Shown one piece after another: positions 42,105 through 51,602 of a stretch of 64,000 nucleotides of DNA (the stretch's first letter is position 1; the number at the start of each line of letters is the position of its first letter). The stretch is taken from positions 1-64,000 of the forward strand of contig NZ_AUEZ01000009.1 in assembly GCF_000426245.1 (NCBI RefSeq), read 5' to 3'. Under the pieces are notes generated by a model, which ran no database searches, had not been told where the DNA came from, and was given only the letters and a program-made list of their open reading frames with translations. The DNA is from Bradyrhizobium sp. Ai1a-2. GTDB lineage: Bacteria > Pseudomonadota > Alphaproteobacteria > Rhizobiales > Xanthobacteraceae. A program made the position numbers and the translations under genes.

Positions 42105-42644
42105 ATGCTGCAGCCAATTCGCCTCGTCTCCGAAGCCGCTGAACTCGCGGCGCGCCGCCACAACGGTATGGCGCGCAAGGGCCGCGGCAACGAGCCCTAC
42201 ATCAACCACCTCGCCGAGGTCGCAAACCTGCTCGCAACAGCGACCGATGGCGCAGACGCCGAGCTCGTGGCGGCCGGCTGGCTGCACGACACGGTCGAGG
42301 ACACCGACACCACGCGCGAGGAGCTCGTGCAGAAATTCAGCGAGCGCGTCGCCGCGCTGGTGGTCGAGGTGACCGACGACATGTCGCTTCCCAAGCCGCA
42401 GCGCCGTCAAAGGCAGATCGAGGACGCCCCGCACAAATCGTCCGCCGCCAAGATGATCAAGATCGCCGACAAGATCAGCAACATCCGCGCGCGCATCGTG
42501 CCGAATCCGAGCAACGACGAGCGCGACGATCTCGCTGACTACACCGCCTGGGCCGAGAAAGTCGTTGCGGGATGCCGAGGCGTCAGTGCGGCGCTCGATG
42601 CGAAGTTCGATGAGACCGCCAAAGCCGCCAAAAGCGCGCTTTGA
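42105..42644 (+). CDS. HD-domain (p)ppGpp hydrolase-like protein
   Basis: A 179-residue single-domain HD protein resembling the hydrolase half of SpoT and the MESH1 family. The metal ligands His35, His61-Asp62 and Asp122 are present, with RKGRGNEPYINHL ahead of them. There is no synthetase, TGS or ACT domain. The ATG at 42105 has AAGGAGG eight bases upstream. An alternative GTG overlapping the ureB stop would prepend about 50 low-complexity residues read through repeat-like sequence, so I reject it. It sits inside the urease operon between ureB and ureC. Confidence 0.85.
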   Translation: MLQPIRLVSEAAELAARRHNGMARKGRGNEPYINHLAEVANLLATATDGADAELVAAGWLHDTVEDTDTTREELVQKFSERVAALVVEVTDDMSLPKPQRRQRQIEDAPHKSSAAKMIKIADKISNIRARIVPNPSNDERDDLADYTAWAEKVVAGCRGVSAALDAKFDETAKAAKSAL

Positions 42645-42668
42645 GACAAGGGAAATGGGGGGCTCACA

Positions 42669-44381
42669 GTGTCCGTGAAGATCAAACGTTCCGTTTATGC
42701 CGACATGTTCGGGCCCACCACCGGCGATCGTGTGCGGCTCGCTGACACCGATCTCGTCATCGAGGTCGAGAAGGATTTCACCACCTATGGCGAGGAGGTG
42801 AAGTTCGGTGGCGGCAAGGTGATCCGCGACGGGATGGGGCAGTCGCAGGTGACGAACCGGCAGGGCGCGGCCGACACCGTCATCACCAACGCGCTGATCG
42901 TCGACCACTGGGGCATCGTGAAGGCCGACGTCGCGATCAAGGAGGGCATGATCTCCGCGATCGGCAAGGCCGGCAATCCCGACATCCAGCCCAATGTCGA
43001 CATCATCATCGGCCCCGGCACCGACGTGATCGCGGGCGAGGGCAAGATCCTCACCGCCGGGGGATTCGACAGCCACATCCATTTCATCTGCCCGCAGCAG
43101 ATCGAGCACGCGCTGATGTCTGGCGTCACCTCGATGTTAGGCGGCGGCACAGGCCCCTCGCACGGCACCTTTGCGACCACATGCACGCCGGGGCCGTGGC
43201 ACATGGGCCGGATGATCCAGTCGTTCGATGCCTTCCCGGTCAATCTCGGCATTTCCGGCAAGGGCAACGCCTCGCGGCCGGCGGCGCTGGTTGAGATGAT
43301 CAAGGGCGGCGCCTGCGCGTTGAAGTTGCATGAGGACTGGGGCACGACGCCGGCGGCGATCGACAACTGCCTTTCGGTCGCCGACGATCACGACATCCAG
43401 GTGATGATCCACACCGACACGCTGAACGAATCCGGCTTCGTCGAGGATACGGTGAAGGCGTTCAAGGGCCGCACTATTCATGCCTTCCACACCGAGGGCG
43501 CCGGCGGCGGCCACGCCCCTGACATCATCAAGATCGCCGGCCTGAAGAACGTGCTGCCGTCCTCGACCAACCCGACGCGCCCGTTCACGCGCAACACCAT
43601 CGACGAGCATCTGGACATGCTGATGGTGTGCCACCATCTCGACCCCTCGATCGCCGAGGACCTCGCCTTCGCCGAAAGCCGCATCCGCAAGGAGACCATC
43701 GCGGCGGAAGACATCCTGCACGATCTCGGCGCGCTCTCGATGATGTCCTCGGATTCGCAGGCGATGGGGCGCCTCGGTGAAGTCATCATCCGCACCTGGC
43801 AGACCGCCGACAAGATGAAGAAGCAGCGCGGGTCGCTGCCCGAGGAGAAGGGCAACAACGACAATTTCCGCGTCAAGCGCTACATCGCCAAATACACCAT
43901 CAACCCCGCGATCGCGCATGGCGTCTCGAAGCTGATCGGCTCGGTGGAGAAGGGCAAGCTTGCCGACCTTGTGCTGTGGTCGCCCGCATTCTTTGGCGCC
44001 AAGCCGGACCTGATCATCAAGGGCGGCTCCATCGTGGCGGCGCCCATGGGCGATCCCAACGCCTCGATCCCGACCCCGCAGCCGGTGCATTACCAGCCGA
44101 TGTTTGCGGCGTACGGAAAATCGCTCACCGCATCCTCGGTGGTCTTCACGTCCAAGGCGGCGGTTGCCGGCGGGCTGGCGCGCAAGCTCGGCATCGACAA
44201 GAAGCTCTATGCGGTCCAGAACACCCGCGGCAAGATCTCCAAGAAGAGCATGATCCATAACGACGCCACGCCCAGGATCGAGGTCGATTCGGAGACCTAT
44301 GAGGTGCGCGCCGACGGTGAGCTTCTGACCTGTGCCCCTGCCGAGGTGCTGCCGCTGGCGCAGCGCTATTTCATGTTCTAA
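42669..44381 (+). CDS. ureC: Urease alpha subunit
   Basis: The catalytic 570-residue subunit, from a GTG start. Nickel ligands His136 and His138 (SHIHF), the bridging carbamylated Lys219 (KLHEDWG), His in MIHTDTL and in [13 protein letters not shown], and Asp in MMSSDSQAM are all present. The flap His lies in VCHHLD. No residue is missing, so an active nickel urease is expected. Confidence 0.98.
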   Translation: MSVKIKRSVYADMFGPTTGDRVRLADTDLVIEVEKDFTTYGEEVKFGGGKVIRDGMGQSQVTNRQGAADTVITNALIVDHWGIVKADVAIKEGMISAIGKAGNPDIQPNVDIIIGPGTDVIAGEGKILTAGGFDSHIHFICPQQIEHALMSGVTSMLGGGTGPSHGTFATTCTPGPWHMGRMIQSFDAFPVNLGISGKGNASRPAALVEMIKGGACALKLHEDWGTTPAAIDNCLSVADDHDIQVMIHTDTLNESGFVEDTVKAFKGRTIHAFHTEGAGGGHAPDIIKIAGLKNVLPSSTNPTRPFTRNTIDEHLDMLMVCHHLDPSIAEDLAFAESRIRKETIAAEDILHDLGALSMMSSDSQAMGRLGEVIIRTWQTADKMKKQRGSLPEEKGNNDNFRVKRYIAKYTINPAIAHGVSKLIGSVEKGKLADLVLWSPAFFGAKPDLIIKGGSIVAAPMGDPNASIPTPQPVHYQPMFAAYGKSLTASSVVFTSKAAVAGGLARKLGIDKKLYAVQNTRGKISKKSMIHNDATPRIEVDSETYEVRADGELLTCAPAEVLPLAQRYFMF

Positions 44382-44429
44382 AACCTCTCCCGGCAGTCAT
44401 GCCCAGAACCAAAACCGGGAGGAAATTCC

Positions 44430-44729
44430 GTGATTTACGTCGTTGCCACACTGACCATCAAGCCTGAGACTCGCGCCGAATTCATTGCGGCGGCCACCGC
44501 CTGCATCAAGGAGACGCGGAAGGAGCCCGGCAATATCGCCTACGACCTGCACGAGAGCGTCACCGATCCGAGCAGGATGGTGTTCGTCGAGCAGTGGGAA
44601 AATGCCGAGGCGCTGGTGCCGCACCGCACCGCCGACCACATGAAGACCTTCGGCCGCGTCGCGGTGAAGTGTTTCTCGGCGCCGCCGAAGATCGAGGTGA
44701 TCACGCCCGAGAAGGTCGAAGTCCGCTAA
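44430..44729 (+). CDS. ABM-domain (YgiN-like) protein
   Basis: A 99-residue antibiotic-biosynthesis-monooxygenase fold protein, from a GTG start preceded by GGGAGGA. Typical features are [27 protein letters not shown] and [11 protein letters not shown]. Such dimeric proteins oxidise quinols or act as small cofactor-free monooxygenases. Nothing links it chemically to urea, yet it lies between ureC and ureE within the operon. Confidence 0.88.
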   Translation: MIYVVATLTIKPETRAEFIAAATACIKETRKEPGNIAYDLHESVTDPSRMVFVEQWENAEALVPHRTADHMKTFGRVAVKCFSAPPKIEVITPEKVEVR

Positions 44730-44742
44730 GAGAGTAGGCCAC

Positions 44743-45354
44743 ATGATCCGCGCGACGTCCGTCAAACCGCAACATCGCTGGAACGAGCCGGCGGCCGATA
44801 CGGTGGTGCTCGATTTCGACGACCGCCACCGCCGGCGGATGGCGATGACGGGCACGCGCGGATTGGAATTCCTGCTCGATCTCGAGAATGCGATCGCGCT
44901 GCGCGGCGGCGACGCGCTGGTGCTGGAAGATGGGCGGCTGGTCGAGGTGGTCGCTGCGCCCGAGCCGCTGCTGGAGATCCGCTGCGCTGACCCGCACCAT
45001 CTGATCCGCGTCGCCTGGCATCTCGGCAACCGCCATCTGCCGACGCAGATCATGAAGAAGGGTCTGCGCATCCGCCGCGACCACGTCATCGAGGCGATGG
45101 TGAAGGGGCTGGGTGCGCACGTGATCGAGATCGAGGCGCCATTCGATCCCGAAGGCGGTGCCTATGCCGGCCATGCGCATGAAGGCGAGTTGGCCACGCA
45201 TCACCACACCGGCCACGACCATGCGCATCATCATGGTCACGGTCATGATGATCACCACCATCACGGTAATCACGATCACCATCACCACGACGAGCATTGC
45301 GACCACGACCATCACCACCATCATGACCACTCCCATGCTCATGACCACAAATGA
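44743..45354 (+). CDS. ureE: Urease nickel metallochaperone UreE
   Basis: A 203-residue UreE. The N-terminal domain and the metal-binding domain ([18 protein letters not shown]) are conserved. The last 65 residues are extraordinarily His-rich, about half His with Asp and Gly between, for nickel storage. E. coli-group UreE tails are shorter. The His tail is encoded by a catcac-rich tract prone to slippage; the frame is intact here. Confidence 0.95.
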   Translation: MIRATSVKPQHRWNEPAADTVVLDFDDRHRRRMAMTGTRGLEFLLDLENAIALRGGDALVLEDGRLVEVVAAPEPLLEIRCADPHHLIRVAWHLGNRHLPTQIMKKGLRIRRDHVIEAMVKGLGAHVIEIEAPFDPEGGAYAGHAHEGELATHHHTGHDHAHHHGHGHDDHHHHGNHDHHHHDEHCDHDHHHHHDHSHAHDHK

Positions 45355-46072
45355 GCCGCCGCGCAGCGAGGCGTGGGGCGGGATGACGGAGAGCGAGGCG
45401 GCCTCGCTCTACCGCTTGATGACGTGGCTGTCGCCGGCGTTTCCGGTCGGGGCCTTCTCCTATTCCAGTGGCATCGAATGGGCGGTCGAGGCCGGCGACA
45501 TCAAGGATGCCGCTTCGATGCGCGGCTGGCTGGCCGCGATGCTGAGCGACGGCAGTGGTTTCTGCGACGGCGTGTTCCTCGCCCAGACGCATCAGGCGAC
45601 CATGGAGCACGACCTTGCAAGACTGCGCGACGTCGCCGAGCTTGCTGCGGCCTTCGTGCCGTCGCGCGAGCGCCAGCTCGAGACCACCACGCAGGGCCGC
45701 GCCTTCATCGACACCGCGCGGGCCGCCTGGCCTTCGCCCGGCCTCGACGAGTTCATCGCCGCCTGCGACGGCGCGATCGTCTATCCCGTCGCGGTCGGCC
45801 TGGTCAGCGCCGTGCACGACATTCCGCTTGCGCCAGTGCTGCACGGGTTCTTCCATGCGGTGGTCTCGAACTGGATCTCCGCCGGCGCCCGCCTGATCCC
45901 GCTCGGCCAGACCGACAGCCAGCGGGTGCTCGCCGCTCTCGAACCGGTGGTCAATGCGACTGCGACCCGCGCGCGCGACGCCTCGCTCGACGATCTCGGC
46001 AGCGCCACCTTCCGCGCCGATCTCGCAAGCCTGCGCCACGAGACGCAATATACGAGGCTGTTCCGGTCATGA
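45341..46072 (+). CDS. ureF: Urease accessory protein UreF
   Basis: A 243-residue all-helical UreF that works with UreD and UreG. Conserved [20 protein letters not shown] and [12 protein letters not shown] are visible. Two starts are possible: ATG 45341, overlapping the ureE stop by 14 nt, or ATG 45383 (229 residues) with a GAGG site. The frame continuing upstream into the ureE His tail gives a Thr/Ile repeat and is not coding. Confidence 0.92.
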   Translation: MTTNEPPRSEAWGGMTESEAASLYRLMTWLSPAFPVGAFSYSSGIEWAVEAGDIKDAASMRGWLAAMLSDGSGFCDGVFLAQTHQATMEHDLARLRDVAELAAAFVPSRERQLETTTQGRAFIDTARAAWPSPGLDEFIAACDGAIVYPVAVGLVSAVHDIPLAPVLHGFFHAVVSNWISAGARLIPLGQTDSQRVLAALEPVVNATATRARDASLDDLGSATFRADLASLRHETQYTRLFRS

Positions 46073-46356
46073 CGTCTCCGTCGTCCCCGCTCGCTCCGTC
46101 GTCCCCGCCTAGGGCGCAATTGCGCCCGGGAGCGGGGACCCATAACCACAACGTCCCGCCGTCATTGCGAGCGATGCGAAGCAATCCATGCCTCAGCAAG
46201 GGGCGCGATGGATTGCTTCGCTTCGCTCGCAATGACAGGGAAAGAGCGGCGCCTGGTTTGGTGTCGCGGAAGGCGTCGGCCATCTCACGTCACGGATAAG
46301 TCACGCGGTATGGGGCCCGGCCTTCGCCGGGACGACGCTTAAGAGGATTGGCTCAC
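46073..46356. repeat. Repeat-filled gap between ureF and ureG
   Basis: Three palindromic units occupy this spacer. One is a gtccccgcc / ggagcggggac element at about 46101-46140. The second is a family A copy at 46161-46236 (gaagcaatccatg against catggattgcttc). The third is a ggcccggccttcgccgggac hairpin near 46313-46334. No gene is present. They interrupt an otherwise compact operon, so ureG may depend on readthrough. Confidence 0.8.
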
Positions 46357-47001
46357 ATGGCATCTTCTCACGGCCCGCTTCGCGTCGGCGTCGGTGGTCC
46401 GGTCGGATCCGGCAAGACCGCGCTGATGGATCTGCTCTGCAAATCGATGCGCGAGCGCTACGACATCGCTGCGATCACCAACGACATCTACACCAAATGG
46501 GACGCCGAGTTCCTGGTGCGCTCGGGCTCGCTGACGCCGGACCGCATCGCCGGTGTCGAGACCGGCGGCTGTCCGCACACCGCGATACGCGAGGATGCCT
46601 CGATGAATCTGGCGGCGATCGCCGACATGCGCGCGAAATTCCCGGGCCTCGATCTCGTGCTGATCGAATCCGGCGGCGACAACCTCGCCGCAACTTTTTC
46701 GCCGGAGCTTGCCGACCTCACGATCTATGTCATCGACGTCGCCGCCGGCGACAAGATCCCGTCCAAGGGCGGCCCCGGCATCACCCGCTCCGACCTGCTC
46801 GTGATCAACAAGATCGACCTCGCACCCCATGTCGGCGCGTCGCTCGAGAAGATGGAGACCGATGCGAAGCGGATGCGCGGTGAGCGTCCCTTCGTCATGA
46901 CCAACCTGAAGAAGAGCGATGGGCTGGAGCGCATCATCGCCTTCATCGAGGCCAAAGGCGGCCTGCGCCCGAAAGCCTCTGCCAGCGCAAAGGCGGGTTG
47001 A
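46357..47001 (+). CDS. ureG: Urease accessory GTPase UreG
   Basis: A 214-residue SIMIBI-class GTPase that drives nickel delivery to urease. P-loop GGPVGSGKT (13-21), the metal-binding Cys-Pro-His in [31 protein letters not shown] and NKIDLAP are intact. AAGAGGA lies nine bases before the ATG at 46357; a TTG nine bases earlier is too close to it. Confidence 0.97.
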   Translation: MASSHGPLRVGVGGPVGSGKTALMDLLCKSMRERYDIAAITNDIYTKWDAEFLVRSGSLTPDRIAGVETGGCPHTAIREDASMNLAAIADMRAKFPGLDLVLIESGGDNLAATFSPELADLTIYVIDVAAGDKIPSKGGPGITRSDLLVINKIDLAPHVGASLEKMETDAKRMRGERPFVMTNLKKSDGLERIIAFIEAKGGLRPKASASAKAG

Positions 47002-47277
47002 ATCGTTTGTTAATATGATATCCGATTTGTTAATATTTTGATGCCGGCGAGGCACGCCGCTCTGTTCAAAGCTTGATGCGCGCACCTCTTCTCAAGCGGA
47101 AGAAGTGAGGCAATGGCGGGGTGCGACGAAATATTCCATGCCGCAATGGGAACAAAATCCAGCCACTCCGATTAGCCAACTCTGACGCTGGTTTCGCCCG
47201 CCGGCGCCAGCCGTCGTTCACGTTAATTGCTGCCTTCCGTTGCGTACCGATGATCGCCACTCCATATTCCGCCCCGG
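47002..47277. other. Gap between ureG and the histidine kinase
   Basis: Non-coding on both strands. It has an AT-rich patch with repeated tttgttaatat words just after ureG. A GGAAC-N16-GATT sequence at 47149-47173 is a poor match to the EcfG promoter, about 105 nt before the kinase start. No clear terminator hairpin was seen. Confidence 0.4.
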
Positions 47278-49029
47278 TTGGCGTTCACCCCGTATCCAAT
47301 CGTTGCCGCCCCCGCAGACCTCAGATGTCCGCTGTTCATCTTCGCCAACCCGCAGTCTCCGAGTAACAGCGTGGTCCGGCTGGGTTTTATTATCGCCTTC
47401 ATTGCGCTGATCGGGGTGCTGCTCTCCGGTCTTGCGGCCTATCGCGTGCACGAGCAGGAGCTGACGCTCGACGGCATCGCGCTGGCGCGAGCGATCGATG
47501 TTCACGCGAGCCTGGTGCAGGACCGGCTGACCGAGCGCGAATTGCTTGCTCGCGTCTCCTCAGGCCTGTTTCGCGCGCCGTCGGTGGTGAAGGCCGACAT
47601 GCTGCAGCCGCTGCGCTCCTCGATCTATGCCTTCAAGACCGATTTCGTGATTGCCGCCTGGATCGCGCGCCTCAGGCCCGACGAACTCGTGGCGGCCGAG
47701 CAGGAGCTGAAGAAGGCCGGCTTCCCCAATCCGACCATCCGCGACTTCGACGACCAGCCCCTCGATATCAAGACGATCGACAGGCCCCTCAACGTGATGA
47801 TGGACCTGGAGCCGCGGACGCCGGAGACCATCATCCTGCCGGGCCGCAGCTTCGACCACCATTCCGTGATCGGGCCGATGCTGGCGCAGGCGATGGCGGA
47901 CGGCAAGCCGGTGGCCTCGGATCCGATTCCGCTGTTGCGCCAGAACGGGCCGATCGGGGTCGCGCTCGCCGCGCCGGTGTTTCAGCAGGGGGCCTCCGAG
48001 CCGGCAGGGTTTGTCACATTTTCGTATGAGCTCGGGCCGTTGATGCTCGCGAATGACGATATGTCGCTGTTCTCGGTGGTGCTGAAGGACCCGCGCGATT
48101 CCAACGACGAGCTGGTCGCCAACGATCAGGGCGTCATCACCTCGCGCGCGGTGCGGCCGGATGGGCCGGCGCCGTCGATGGTCCGGACGGTGACGTTCGG
48201 CGGCCGCGACTGGTCGCTCGCTTATTACGCCAAGACCTCCGCGGCCGCGCGGGCCAACCAGACTGCGGCGATCGTGGCGGCGATCGGCCTCGCGCTGACC
48301 GGCATCGTCTGCGGCCTGTTCGGCTATGTCGCCTACAACAACCTTCGGCTCAGCCGCGAGATCGAGGTGAGGATCGGGTTCGAGCGGAGACTCACTGCTG
48401 TCATCGACGAGCTCAACCATCGGGTCAAGAACATCCTGGCCGTGATCCAGTCGATCGTCACCCGCACGCTGCGCCATGGCTCGGACGTCGATGTCGCGCG
48501 CGAACTTTTGATCGGACGCATCCACGCCATGTCGAACGTGGTCACGCTGCTCAGCGAGAGCCAGTGGCAGGGCGTGAAGCTGAAAGGATTGTTCGAGGCC
48601 CGCGCGATCCCGCATGCCGAGCGCATCGCGATTTCCGGCCCCGATATAGCGGTCAGCGCGCGCGCCGCGCAGTCGCTGTCGCTGTTGTTCTTCGAGCTCG
48701 CCTCGCATTCCGACGAGGGCCTGTCCCTGGTCGGCAAGCATCCGCACATCGTCGCGAACTGGGAAGTCAACGGCAAGGAGTCGGAGGCTATCTTTCATTT
48801 CCGCTGGGAGGAGTTCAACACCAGCGAAGCCACTCGGCGCCCGGATTCCGATTTCGGCCTGATCCTGCTCGACCGCGTCGCTCCCGAAGCACTCGGCGGG
48901 ACGGCGAAACGCTACTTCACCGACATCAGCTACGTCTACGAACTCACCGCGCCGATGGAGACCGTCGTCGACATGAACGAGCGCGACCGCACCGAGAAGT
49001 TCTCGGCGCCAGTCCGGCCGGCGCGCTGA
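47278..49029 (+). CDS. HWE-family sensor histidine kinase
   Basis: A 583-residue membrane kinase. Helix 1 is at about 34-55, a periplasmic or extracytoplasmic sensor of about 280 residues follows, and helix 2 is at about 337-360. The HWE dimerisation motif DELNHRVKNILAVIQS has the phospho-acceptor His381. A degenerate HATPase with the Trp-Glu pair (FRWEEF) completes it. The start is uncertain: a TTG at 47278 gives 583 residues, and a GTG at 47371 would begin just before helix 1. It is next to ecfG-nepR-phyR, so it probably phosphorylates PhyR (inference). Confidence 0.85.
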   Translation: MAFTPYPIVAAPADLRCPLFIFANPQSPSNSVVRLGFIIAFIALIGVLLSGLAAYRVHEQELTLDGIALARAIDVHASLVQDRLTERELLARVSSGLFRAPSVVKADMLQPLRSSIYAFKTDFVIAAWIARLRPDELVAAEQELKKAGFPNPTIRDFDDQPLDIKTIDRPLNVMMDLEPRTPETIILPGRSFDHHSVIGPMLAQAMADGKPVASDPIPLLRQNGPIGVALAAPVFQQGASEPAGFVTFSYELGPLMLANDDMSLFSVVLKDPRDSNDELVANDQGVITSRAVRPDGPAPSMVRTVTFGGRDWSLAYYAKTSAAARANQTAAIVAAIGLALTGIVCGLFGYVAYNNLRLSREIEVRIGFERRLTAVIDELNHRVKNILAVIQSIVTRTLRHGSDVDVARELLIGRIHAMSNVVTLLSESQWQGVKLKGLFEARAIPHAERIAISGPDIAVSARAAQSLSLLFFELASHSDEGLSLVGKHPHIVANWEVNGKESEAIFHFRWEEFNTSEATRRPDSDFGLILLDRVAPEALGGTAKRYFTDISYVYELTAPMETVVDMNERDRTEKFSAPVRPAR

Positions 49030-49034
49030 ACGCG

Positions 49035-49110
49035 TGATTGCGAGCGAAGCGAAGCAATCCATAGCGCCGCTTGCTGAGGCATGGATTGCTTCGCTTCGCT
49101 CGCAATGACG
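49035..49110. repeat. REP-like palindromic repeat, family A
   Basis: tgattgcgagcgaagcgaag on the left faces cttcgcttcgctcgcaatga on the right, with a short variable centre. It is the cleanest copy in the window, right after the kinase stop. Confidence 0.85.
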
Positions 49111-49143
49111 GTGGGTGCGGCACGGCGTAGCAGTTGCGTCGTC

Positions 49144-49250
49144 GCGTAGGGTGGGCAAAGGCGAAGCCGTGCCCACCATCCACGGGCGGTGCAAGATCCA
49201 CGAGCGGTGCAAGAGAAGGTGGGCACGCTACGCTTTGCCCACCTTACGCG
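49144..49250. repeat. Palindromic repeat, family C
   Basis: cgtagggtgggcaaaggcg on the left pairs with cgctttgcccaccttacg on the right, with a central near-duplication (acgagcggtgcaaga, acgggcggtgcaaga). No coding signal. Confidence 0.75.
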
Positions 49251-49260
49251 CTGCTCTCGC

Positions 49261-49352
49261 CGTCATTGCCGGGCTTGACCCGGCAATCCATTTCTCAGGA
49301 AAATCGCTTTTCCAGGATGGATGGATGCGCGGGTCGAGCCCGCGCATGACGA
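49261..49352. repeat. Palindromic repeat, family D
   Basis: Two nested palindromes, ttgccgggcttgacccggcaa and cgcgggtcgagcccgcg, linked by ccaggatgg-type sequence. It ends 17 nt before the ecfG stop and may form that gene's 3' end. Confidence 0.75.
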
Positions 49353-49369
49353 TCAAGAGTTGGCGAGCG

Positions 49370-49918
49370 TCAGCCGCCGTTGCCGCCGATCACGGCGCGC
49401 ACGGTATCATCAGGGCCGAAATCTTCCGCGCCTTCGACATAGAGCAATGCGCTCAGTTTCGATCGCGCGCGGTTGACGCGGCTCTTGATGGTGCCGACGG
49501 CACAGCCGCAGATCGCAGCCGCATCCTCGTACGAGAAGCCGGAAGCGCCGACCAGGATCAGGGCTTCACGCTGGTCTTGCGGCAGTTTGTCGAGTGCTGC
49601 GCGAAACTCCTCGAACTCCAGATGCGCGTTCTGCGCAGGCTGTGTTTTCAGCGTCTTGGCATAGTTGCCCTCGGCATCCTCCACCTCGCGCCGCCGCTTG
49701 CGATAGTCTGAGCGAAACAGGTTGCGCAGGATGGTGAACAGCCACGCCGGAAGATTCGAGCCGGGCTGAAACGAGTCGATGTTGGCGATTGCGCGCAACA
49801 AGGTCTCCTGCACCAAGTCGTCGGCGCGGTCACCATTGCCGGAGAGCGAAATCGCGAACGCGCGTAGGCTTGGCACCGACGCCAAAATATCGTCGCGAAG
49901 TTGGTCGGTGAGAGGCAT
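49370..49918 (-). CDS. ecfG: Extracytoplasmic-function sigma factor EcfG
   Basis: A 182-residue ECF15/EcfG sigma factor, the effector of the alphaproteobacterial general stress response. Region 2 includes DDLVQETLLRAI and FQPGSNLPAWLFTILRNLF. Region 4 includes LPQDQREALILVGASGFSYEDAA and GTIKSRVNRARSKL. It recognises GGAAC-N16/17-CGTT promoters. Its ATG overlaps the nepR stop by one base (TAATG), so both are made from one message. Confidence 0.95.
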   Translation of the reverse strand: MPLTDQLRDDILASVPSLRAFAISLSGNGDRADDLVQETLLRAIANIDSFQPGSNLPAWLFTILRNLFRSDYRKRRREVEDAEGNYAKTLKTQPAQNAHLEFEEFRAALDKLPQDQREALILVGASGFSYEDAAAICGCAVGTIKSRVNRARSKLSALLYVEGAEDFGPDDTVRAVIGGNGG

Positions 49919-50130
49919 TAGTCCCTCCCGTCATTTTTTGCAGCTTGCTGCTCGTCAGTTTCTGCCAAATGCTTGGCGACCTCCGCGGGATCATCGAGTT
50001 TGCGGATAAGCTCCGCAAAGCGGTCCGGCACCCCCTGTCGCACCACATCATCGTACATGGCGCGAAGCTGGTGGCCGATTCTCGATTGGATCTCAGCGTT
50101 GAGACCGCCCTGCTTCTTGGTTTCCTTCAT
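49918..50130 (-). CDS. nepR: Anti-sigma factor NepR
   Basis: A 70-residue NepR that holds EcfG until phosphorylated PhyR removes it. The two NepR helices are clear: IQSRIGHQLRAMYDDVVRQGVPDRF and ELIRKLD, with disordered ends. Start chosen at the ATG at 50130; a GTG at 50139 or a TTG at 50175 are alternatives. Translationally coupled to ecfG. Confidence 0.93.
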   Translation of the reverse strand: MKETKKQGGLNAEIQSRIGHQLRAMYDDVVRQGVPDRFAELIRKLDDPAEVAKHLAETDEQQAAKNDGRD

Positions 50131-50227
50131 GATCTGATCCACGTTTCCCCGAGAGGTTAAGTCCCTGTGTTTCAAGCAGTTTCCTCGAAATTTCGGTCTT
50201 GGCCGCGTTTGCTGTCGGTCGTACGCT

Positions 50228-50297
50228 AATGCGAAGTTCGGCCGAAAGTTCCGAATGTCCGGAACTTTTTGTGGAACTTTATCGAGGCTCAGGCGTA
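50228..50297. promoter_or_regulatory. Divergent EcfG-like promoters of nepR-ecfG and phyR
   Basis: On the minus strand GGAAC (50248-50252) -N16-CATT points to nepR. On the plus strand GGAAC (50273-50277) -N16-CGTA points to phyR. A third GGAAC at 50261 has no matching -10. Each -10 differs from CGTT by one base. The pattern indicates positive autoregulation of the stress regulators. Confidence 0.65.
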
Positions 50298-50409
50298 GTC
50301 CGGACGTAATAACTTACGGGGAGGCCGGGTCGCCCCACGGACGGATGTGCCGGCCCGACAGATACAAGGCGTTTCAGGCACTTGCCTCAAACACAAGGAT
50401 GGAGTGGGA

Positions 50410-51216
50410 ATGTCCCGATCGCAGCTCGTTGCTGAACACTTGCCATTGTTGCGGCGCTATGCCCGCGCACTGACCGGAAACCAGGCGTCGGGCGACGCCT
50501 ATGTCGCGGCCATGCTGGAGGCCCTGCTTCAGGACCCCGCGCTTCTGGATGAAACCCACGGGCCGCGCGCCGGCCTGTTCCGGCTGTTCACCCAGATCTG
50601 GAATTCGGTCTCGATCAACGACAACGCCGACGTGGCGACGTTGGCGTTGCCGCCGGAACGCCGGCTTTCCAACATCACGCCGCTGCCGCGGCAGGCCTTC
50701 CTCCTGCTGTCGCTGGAGGGCTTCTCGGAAGAGGAGGTGGCCTACATCCTCAACACCGACATCGCCGAGACGCGCAAGCTCACCGACGCTGCCGGCCGTG
50801 AGATGGCCGCCGAGATCGCGACCGACGTCCTGATCATCGAGGATGAGACCTTCATCGCGATGGATCTGGAAAGCCTCGTGCGAAATCTCGGCCACAACGT
50901 GATTGGCGTCGCCCGCACCCATTCGGATGCGGTGGCGCTCGCCAAGAACAAGAAGCCCGGCCTGATCCTCGCCGACATCCAGCTCGCCGACGGCTCGTCC
51001 GGTCTTGATGCGGTGAATGAGCTATTGCGCGTGTTCGAGGTACCGGTGGTGTTCATCACCGCCTATCCCGAACGCTTCCTGACCGGCGAACGTCCGGAGC
51101 CGGCGTTCCTGATCTCGAAGCCATTCCAGCCCGCGATGGTCTCGGCCGTTGCGAGCCAGGCGCTGTTCTTCCAGCGCAATTCGCGCAACCGCGCGCCGCG
51201 CGCCGCCTCGGCGTGA
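50410..51216 (+). CDS. phyR: Response regulator PhyR
   Basis: A 268-residue PhyR. The N-terminal half (about 1-130) is a sigma-factor mimic with EcfG-like helices, used to sequester NepR. The C-terminal half (about 138-255) is a receiver domain with phospho-acceptor Asp189 in LILADIQLADG and Lys in LISKPFQP. GGAGTGGGA precedes the ATG at 50410. It is divergent from nepR-ecfG. Confidence 0.96.
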   Translation: MSRSQLVAEHLPLLRRYARALTGNQASGDAYVAAMLEALLQDPALLDETHGPRAGLFRLFTQIWNSVSINDNADVATLALPPERRLSNITPLPRQAFLLLSLEGFSEEEVAYILNTDIAETRKLTDAAGREMAAEIATDVLIIEDETFIAMDLESLVRNLGHNVIGVARTHSDAVALAKNKKPGLILADIQLADGSSGLDAVNELLRVFEVPVVFITAYPERFLTGERPEPAFLISKPFQPAMVSAVASQALFFQRNSRNRAPRAASA

Positions 51217-51602
51217 ACTGACGCTCTGGCTAAGTGGATTGATCCGGCGTGCCGTATGGCGCGCCGGATTTTTCTTGCGCTGAAATAGCCGCGAGCTCGT
51301 CGCTCGGCCTGAGGGAAGCTGCCGCGATAGCGCTGACACTCGGCGGCGTCACGCTGGCATTGCAGAAACCATGACCCCGACAAAAAAGTAGAGCGCGACC
51401 GGCATCACCACGGTCGCGCCCTACGTCGCCGGTCAATGGGGCAGGGGGAATAACCGGCTGCCAGAACGACGCGGAGCGCGAAGAAACGTTCCGAAATTTC
51501 GAAAATAATTTTGAACACGGTTAAGTGATCCGAAGACATACGAACGGGGGGGCTTTGTTCGAGTTGTGTTCGTGATCGCCATGGGGCGAGGGATAAATCG
51601 CC
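51217..51602. other. Gap after phyR with two hairpins
   Basis: No gene is convincing. A terminator for phyR lies at 51241-51273 (next entry). A second stem, gcgcgaccg / cggtcgcgc at 51393-51419, is followed on the minus strand by a T6 run and would terminate leftward transcription, although no leftward gene is seen. The stretch before 51603 is AT-richer and should hold the promoter of the next gene. Confidence 0.5.
51241..51273 (+). terminator. Rho-independent terminator after phyR
   Basis: atccggcg and cgccggat form the stem, with an inner gcc/ggc extension, followed directly by ttttt. It lies 24 nt after the phyR stop. Confidence 0.85.

Noticed and set aside
45158..45340. N-terminal extension of UreF
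   Set aside because: It translates the ureE histidine tract in another frame as a Thr/Ile/Met repeat.
47149..47173. GGAAC-N16-GATT before the HWE kinase as an EcfG promoter
   Set aside because: Two of four -10 bases differ from CGTT; noted in the gap entry but too weak to call.
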